A DNA stretch of 24,707 nucleotides from UBA10449 sp005883585. Lineage in GTDB: Bacteria > Chloroflexota > Dormibacteria > Dormibacterales > Dormibacteraceae. The DNA is taken from positions 1 to 24,707 of the forward strand of contig VBFD01000015.1 in the NCBI GenBank assembly GCA_005883585.1. Reading direction: 5' to 3'. The position numbers and the translations under genes are program-made. How positions within the stretch are numbered: the stretch's first letter is position 1; each line of letters begins with the position of its first letter. The notes under the pieces are model-generated. The model searched no databases, had not been told where the DNA came from, and saw only the letters and a program-made list of their open reading frames with translations. Positions 21,617 to 24,707 of this stretch are shown piece by piece.

Positions 21617-21646
21617 CTGCGTCCTAGTCCACTAGACGACGGGGCC
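21573..21646 (-). tRNA. tRNA-Glu (anticodon CTC)
   Basis: 74 nt. Acceptor GGCCCCG pairs with CGGGGCT (one G-U) and the discriminator is A. The anticodon stem CAGCC/GGCTG encloses loop CTCTCAA, giving anticodon CTC (codon GAG). The T-arm is GCGGG-TTCGAAT-CCCGC. CCA is not encoded. Its 3' end is duplicated at 20544 and 21479. Confidence 0.95.
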
Positions 21647-21658
21647 ACGAACCGGTGG

Positions 21659-21730
21659 TGGGCGGCGTTGGGTTTGAACCAACGACCTCTTGCGTGTGAG
21701 GCAAGCGCTCTCCCGCTGAGCTAGCCGCCC
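21659..21730 (-). tRNA. tRNA-Val (anticodon CAC)
   Basis: 72 nt. Acceptor GGGCGGC pairs with GCCGCCC, discriminator A. The anticodon stem CTTGC/GCAAG encloses loop CTCACAC, giving anticodon CAC (codon GTG). The T-arm is GTTGG-TTCAAAC-CCAAC. No encoded CCA. It lies 12 bp upstream of tRNA-Glu, so both are probably processed from one transcript. Confidence 0.95.
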
Positions 21731-21759
21731 AAATATGCGCCTGCGCGCGCCCGGCGGGA

Positions 21760-21787
21760 GTGACCATTCTACCCAAGGCTTTACGAT
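21760..21787 (+). promoter_or_regulatory. promoter of the dehydratase gene, leaderless layout
   Basis: GTGACC (21760-21765), 16-bp spacer, TACGAT (21782-21787), then exactly 7 nt to the ATG at 21795. There is no Shine-Dalgarno sequence, so the mRNA probably begins at the start codon. Confidence 0.55.
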
Positions 21788-21794
21788 CATCTCG

Positions 21795-22145
21795 ATGGCG
21801 TCCGAGACCAAACCCCTCCACCAGCGACACTGCGTCAAGTGCGAGCCTGGCACTCCCCCACTCTCCAGCCACGAGGTCGGGCAGCTCCTGGAGCAGCTCG
21901 ACGGCTGGACGGTCGAAGACGACGAGGGGCACCTGCGCCTCACCAAGCGGTACAAGTTCAAGGGCTTCATACCGGCCGTCGAGTTCGTCAACAGGATCGC
22001 TCCGATCGCCGAGGCCGAGGGTCACCACCCCGACCTGCTGGTCAGCTACGGCTCTGTGACGGTCCATCTTTTCACCCACGCCGCCGGCGGCCTGACCGAC
22101 AACGACTTCATCCTCGCTGCCAAGATCGACCGCATCAAGTCTTAA
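21795..22145 (+). CDS. phhB: pterin-4a-carbinolamine dehydratase
   Basis: 116 aa. It dehydrates 4a-hydroxytetrahydrobiopterin, recycling the pterin cofactor of aromatic amino acid hydroxylases; in bacteria without such hydroxylases the role is less clear. The signature E-x-x-x-H-H-P-D is seen in AEAEGHHPDLLVSYGSVTVHLFTHAAGGLTDNDF, with the downstream His and Asp in place, and GWTV upstream is also typical. N-terminal HCVKCEPGTPPLS holds an extra Cys pair common in this subfamily. The ATG at 21795 fits the promoter; the longer start at 21735 would fall against the tRNA-Val gene. No hydroxylase gene is near. Confidence 0.92.
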   Translation: MASETKPLHQRHCVKCEPGTPPLSSHEVGQLLEQLDGWTVEDDEGHLRLTKRYKFKGFIPAVEFVNRIAPIAEAEGHHPDLLVSYGSVTVHLFTHAAGGLTDNDFILAAKIDRIKS

Positions 22146-22175
22146 CAGTCTTTCCTTTGCTTTGTCGGGGGCACC

Positions 22176-22364
22176 GTGATAGCTTCGTCGGGCTCAATGA
22201 CCTACATCGTCTGCTGGCTGCTGCACCGTCGCGAGCGAGAGGTACTGCTGCAAGGGATCCTGCCCTGGGGGATCGACGCCGTGGTTTTCTGCTGGCGCTG
22301 CGACCGTATGCGTGGCCGCGCGGTACGCGTCCTCCAGCTGAACCACACCCACGCCGGCTGGTAG
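22176..22364 (+). CDS. possible small hypothetical protein with a CxxC pair
   Basis: 62 codons from a GTG preceded by GGGGG, or 55 from the ATG at 22197. The sequence YIVCWLLHRREREVLLQGILPWGIDAVVFCWRCDRMRGR shows one CWRC pair and an ordinary amino acid composition. It lies alone in a 229-bp gap and I recognise no family. It could be chance coding in high-GC DNA. Confidence 0.3.
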   Translation: MIASSGSMTYIVCWLLHRREREVLLQGILPWGIDAVVFCWRCDRMRGRAVRVLQLNHTHAGW

Positions 22365-22374
22365 CGCGCCGGGC

Positions 22375-23709
22375 TCAGCGCCCGAGCACGACGGCTGGGT
22401 AGCTGGCGGGAAGTAGCGTCCGGCGCGGGAATTCCTGTGCCGCGAGGTCGCGCAGCGCCAGGTCGACGTTCCAGCTCACCACCACCACTTCGTCACATCC
22501 AGCCAGCTCGTCGGCGGTCGTGACCACCTTGAACCGGGTCGTGTAAGCAGCCAGGACCGACTCGTCCGAGTGGATCACGCAGGCCGTGCCTCCAGCGGCC
22601 TGGGCGCGATCCACCTCGGCCGCGGCCTGCGGCAGCGCGAGGGGGTCTTGCGTGTAACCCGGCGCCTGGGCCACGACTGCCGCCACCGCACCGGCCAGGA
22701 CGACGGGCGCCAACACCTTCCAGCGCTGGATGGCGGCGGCCACCAAGAACGCGATGCCCGGGATGAGGAAGGTGAAGAAGCGCGGGTAGAGGTATGCAGG
22801 CTGCAGGACGAGCCAGAGGACGGCCACCACCGCCGCCACCACCGCAATCGACGCCCACACCAGGGGCTCACGGCGCACCGCCCACAGGCCAAGCCCAACC
22901 GTGCTCAACCAGAGACCTACCGCCAGCAGCACGGGTGCGCCCAGCAGAAAAAGGACGAGGTCGCGAGGGAACGTGGGGTCGAACTGGCTCGAGGGAAAGC
23001 CGTGCTGCACGAACTCCATCACCTCGATGTTGGCGTTGGCCACAACGCCGATCGCTAACGCGGCGATCCAGGCTGGGGCGAGTTTCCTGAGCTCAGGCCA
23101 CGATCTTCGCAGCCCGATCCAGACTACGTGCGCCACCAGCACGACGACCGCGAAAACATGGGTAGCGATTGCCAGGCCCATGAGCACTGCATAGACAACC
23201 CGCGCCCCTCTCCCCAACCCTCTCCCCGGCGGGGAGAGGGAGATTGTCGCCAAAAGTGCTAGGAGCGCGGCCAGGCTGTAGCCGCGCAGGTCGCGGCTGT
23301 TCTCCACGAACAGCGGATTGGTCGCGATGAAGATCCCGGCGCACGCACCCGCCATCAGTCCGAAGCGCTTCGCCAGCACGGCCGCCGAGACTCCGACCGT
23401 GCCCCCCGCCGCCAGCGCCGGCACGAGCCTGTACACGACTTCGCTTCTCGATCCCGTCAACGAATAGATGACATGGCTAACGAGCGACAAGAAAACGTGG
23501 TCGTTGGATGCGATGTACTTGAGCGGGATGCTGGGCAGAGCCGAATGGACGGCAAACGCATCGACAAGATTTGGGGTCGCGACAAAGTTGGCGAAGGTCG
23601 CGGCGGCGTCGTAGCCGAAGGAGCGACCTGAGCCGATCAGATAAGCCCCGGCGGTTGCCGCGCCGAGAAGGATGCCGGCCCGGATCGGCGTGAGAAACCG
23701 GGGCGGCAT
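22375..23709 (-). CDS. GT39/PMT-like polytopic glycosyltransferase-type membrane protein
   Basis: 444 aa with about ten membrane helices. After helix 1, SGRSFGYDAAATF places an acidic residue in the first external loop, as in GT-C (PMT/ArnT-like) enzymes that use polyprenyl-phosphate sugars. ENSRDLRGYSLAALLALLA matches the R-GY block common in GT39 proteins. The C-terminal soluble stretch (about 365-444) holds CVIHSDESVLAAYTTRF and VVVVSWNVDLALRDLAAQEF. The substrate is unknown. Residues SPPGRGLGRGAR (about 160-170) are encoded by a REP-like palindrome. It is followed by nothing on its strand and lies 28 bp downstream of the ABC exporter gene, so may share its transcript. Confidence 0.75.
   Translation of the reverse strand: MPPRFLTPIRAGILLGAATAGAYLIGSGRSFGYDAAATFANFVATPNLVDAFAVHSALPSIPLKYIASNDHVFLSLVSHVIYSLTGSRSEVVYRLVPALAAGGTVGVSAAVLAKRFGLMAGACAGIFIATNPLFVENSRDLRGYSLAALLALLATISLSPPGRGLGRGARVVYAVLMGLAIATHVFAVVVLVAHVVWIGLRRSWPELRKLAPAWIAALAIGVVANANIEVMEFVQHGFPSSQFDPTFPRDLVLFLLGAPVLLAVGLWLSTVGLGLWAVRREPLVWASIAVVAAVVAVLWLVLQPAYLYPRFFTFLIPGIAFLVAAAIQRWKVLAPVVLAGAVAAVVAQAPGYTQDPLALPQAAAEVDRAQAAGGTACVIHSDESVLAAYTTRFKVVTTADELAGCDEVVVVSWNVDLALRDLAAQEFPRRTLLPASYPAVVLGR
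23205..23240. repeat. REP-like palindrome inside the GT39-like gene
   Basis: Perfect inverted repeat CCCTCTCCCC (23218-23227) / GGGGAGAGGG (23231-23240) with a GGC loop, preceded by a direct copy CCCCTCTCCCC (23205-23215). This CCCTCTCCCC(N)GGGGAGAGGG pattern is a widespread dispersed bacterial repeat, here read through in frame. Confidence 0.7.
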
Positions 23710-23737
23710 GGCGGGAAACTCTACAAGGAGACTCCCG

Positions 23738-24707
23738 CTACACCTTCACATCTTCGGGTTCGGGGAGCACATCCTCGCCCGTGTACGCGGACGCCTGCAT
23801 CCGGAAGAGCCGCGCATATCGGCCGTTCAGCTTCATCAGGTCGGCGTGCGTGCCCTCCTCGACGAGGCGGCCGTGCTCCAGGAAGACGATGCGGTCGGCC
23901 CGGCGCACGGTCGAGAACCGGTGCGAGATGTAGACAGCGGTTCGACCGCGGGTCAGCGACCGCAATCGTTCGAACAGGTCGTACTCGGCCTGGGCGTCGA
24001 GCGCCGACGTGGGTTCATCGAGCAGGAGGATCTTCGCGTCGCGCATGAACGCCCGAGCCAGCGCCACCTTCTGCCATTCACCACCGGACAGGTTTACGCC
24101 GTGGTCGAACCACTTGCCCAGTGCGGTGTCGTAGCCATCGGGAAGCCCCGAGATGAGCTCGGCTGCCCCGGCCTGGGCGCCCGCGACCTCGATCCGCTCG
24201 CGGTCGTCGATGTCGGGAACGTTGCCGAGGCCGATGTTCTCCGCCGCCGTGGCCTGGTAGGTGACGTAGTCCTGGAACATGGCTCCGATCTGCGCGCGCA
24301 GCTCGTTGGGATCGAAATCGCGGATGTCGATCCCGTCGATGAGGATCCGGCCCTCGTTGGGGTCGTACAGCCGGCAGATGAGCTTGAACAACGTCGTCTT
24401 GCCGGCGCCGTTCCTCCCCACGATCGCCAGGGTCTCGCCGGGCTGCACGGTGAAGCTGAGATTGGTGAGCGCATTGGCCTCTGCGCCCGGGTAGGCGAAC
24501 GTCACGTTGTCGAAGCGAATCTCGCCGCGCAGGGGCTGCGGGACCTTGGTCGGCTTGGCAGGCGCGGGCATGGTCGACTTCGTCTCCATGAGCTCGAACA
24601 GGTTGTTCAGGTACAGGTTGTGCTCGTACATCCCCGAGAAGCCCCCGAGGATGCCCTGGATTGAGCCCTGCACTTGCGAAGCCGCGGTCGTGTACAGCGT
24701 GAGGTCG
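23738..24707 (-). CDS. ABC exporter, permease-ATPase fusion (5' part outside window)
   Basis: 323 C-terminal codons. The first ~35 residues (AASQVQGSIQGILGGFSGMYEHNLYLNNLFELME) are the end of the ABC type 1 membrane domain; the rest is the nucleotide-binding domain. Walker A is GRNGAGKTT, the Q-loop is in GAMFQDYVTYQATAAENIGLG, the signature is LSGGEWQK, Walker B is ILLLDEPTSALD, and the H-loop is ISHRFSTVRRADRI. This is the layout of MsbA/LmrA-type half-transporters, which dimerise to export lipids, peptides or drugs; the substrate is unknown. The start is beyond the window. It precedes the GT39-like gene on the same strand, 28 bp apart. Confidence 0.92.
   Translation of the reverse strand, partial: DLTLYTTAASQVQGSIQGILGGFSGMYEHNLYLNNLFELMETKSTMPAPAKPTKVPQPLRGEIRFDNVTFAYPGAEANALTNLSFTVQPGETLAIVGRNGAGKTTLFKLICRLYDPNEGRILIDGIDIRDFDPNELRAQIGAMFQDYVTYQATAAENIGLGNVPDIDDRERIEVAGAQAGAAELISGLPDGYDTALGKWFDHGVNLSGGEWQKVALARAFMRDAKILLLDEPTSALDAQAEYDLFERLRSLTRGRTAVYISHRFSTVRRADRIVFLEHGRLVEEGTHADLMKLNGRYARLFRMQASAYTGEDVLPEPEDVKV

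Noticed and set aside
23672..24664. Plus-strand open frame of 330 codons
   Set aside because: Antisense to the ABC transporter ATPase with intact Walker A, signature and Walker B motifs; the plus-strand protein shows no family features.

Overview
The window is high-GC and gene-dense, with most genes in short head-to-tail runs. Several traits point to a Terrabacteria-type soil or environmental bacterium (Actinomycetota, or a relative such as Dormibacterota or Chloroflexota): an F420-type luciferase-family oxidoreductase, an iron-box-like operator, many GTG/TTG starts, apparently leaderless genes, tRNA genes without encoded CCA, and an ECF sigma factor with a SnoaL-like tail. The phylum cannot be fixed from sequence reading alone.

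Layout. 1-2969 (minus): a four-gene run of small membrane protein, winged-helix regulator (GTGA-coupled), AidB-like acyl-CoA dehydrogenase and trehalose-phosphatase (cut by the window edge), headed by a 23-bp imperfect palindrome. 3026-4429: LLM-class oxidoreductase, divergent from a SHOCT membrane protein. 4442-6559 (minus): MntR-like DtxR regulator plus NRAMP Mn/Fe transporter behind an iron-box-like operator. 6599-9209: a membrane/coiled-coil protein and two divergent lipoproteins. 9210-10755: TIGR01777 epimerase, then a DHFR/RibD-like reductase behind a perfect 17-bp palindrome.

10792-14930 is the most coherent regulatory locus. It holds a GNAT enzyme, an alpha/beta hydrolase, a SnoaL-tailed ECF sigma factor, a tiny STAS protein and a DHA2 drug-efflux pump. 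The hydrolase, STAS and efflux genes each carry the same unusual promoter, GATGA(G/A)TTT, 13-14 nt, GTCT(A/G)AA. The sigma factor lies just downstream of the hydrolase, so the locus reads as an auto-regulated ECF regulon.

14967-18689: an Asp-box beta-propeller protein overlapping a MoaD-like gene that has lost its N-terminal half, a GHKL ATPase-metalloprotease fusion, an SDR that has lost its catalytic segment, and a DUF1801 protein. 18698-19764: DinB-like and membrane proteins. 19805-21730: a VapBC toxin-antitoxin pair, a gene remnant, a truncated hemoglobin and tRNA-Glu/tRNA-Val genes. The 3' end of tRNA-Glu is repeated at 20544 and 21479, suggesting a scarred integration site. 21795-24707: pterin-4a-carbinolamine dehydratase, a possible small ORF, a GT39-like membrane protein with a REP-like palindrome inside its frame, and the C-terminal part of an ABC exporter.
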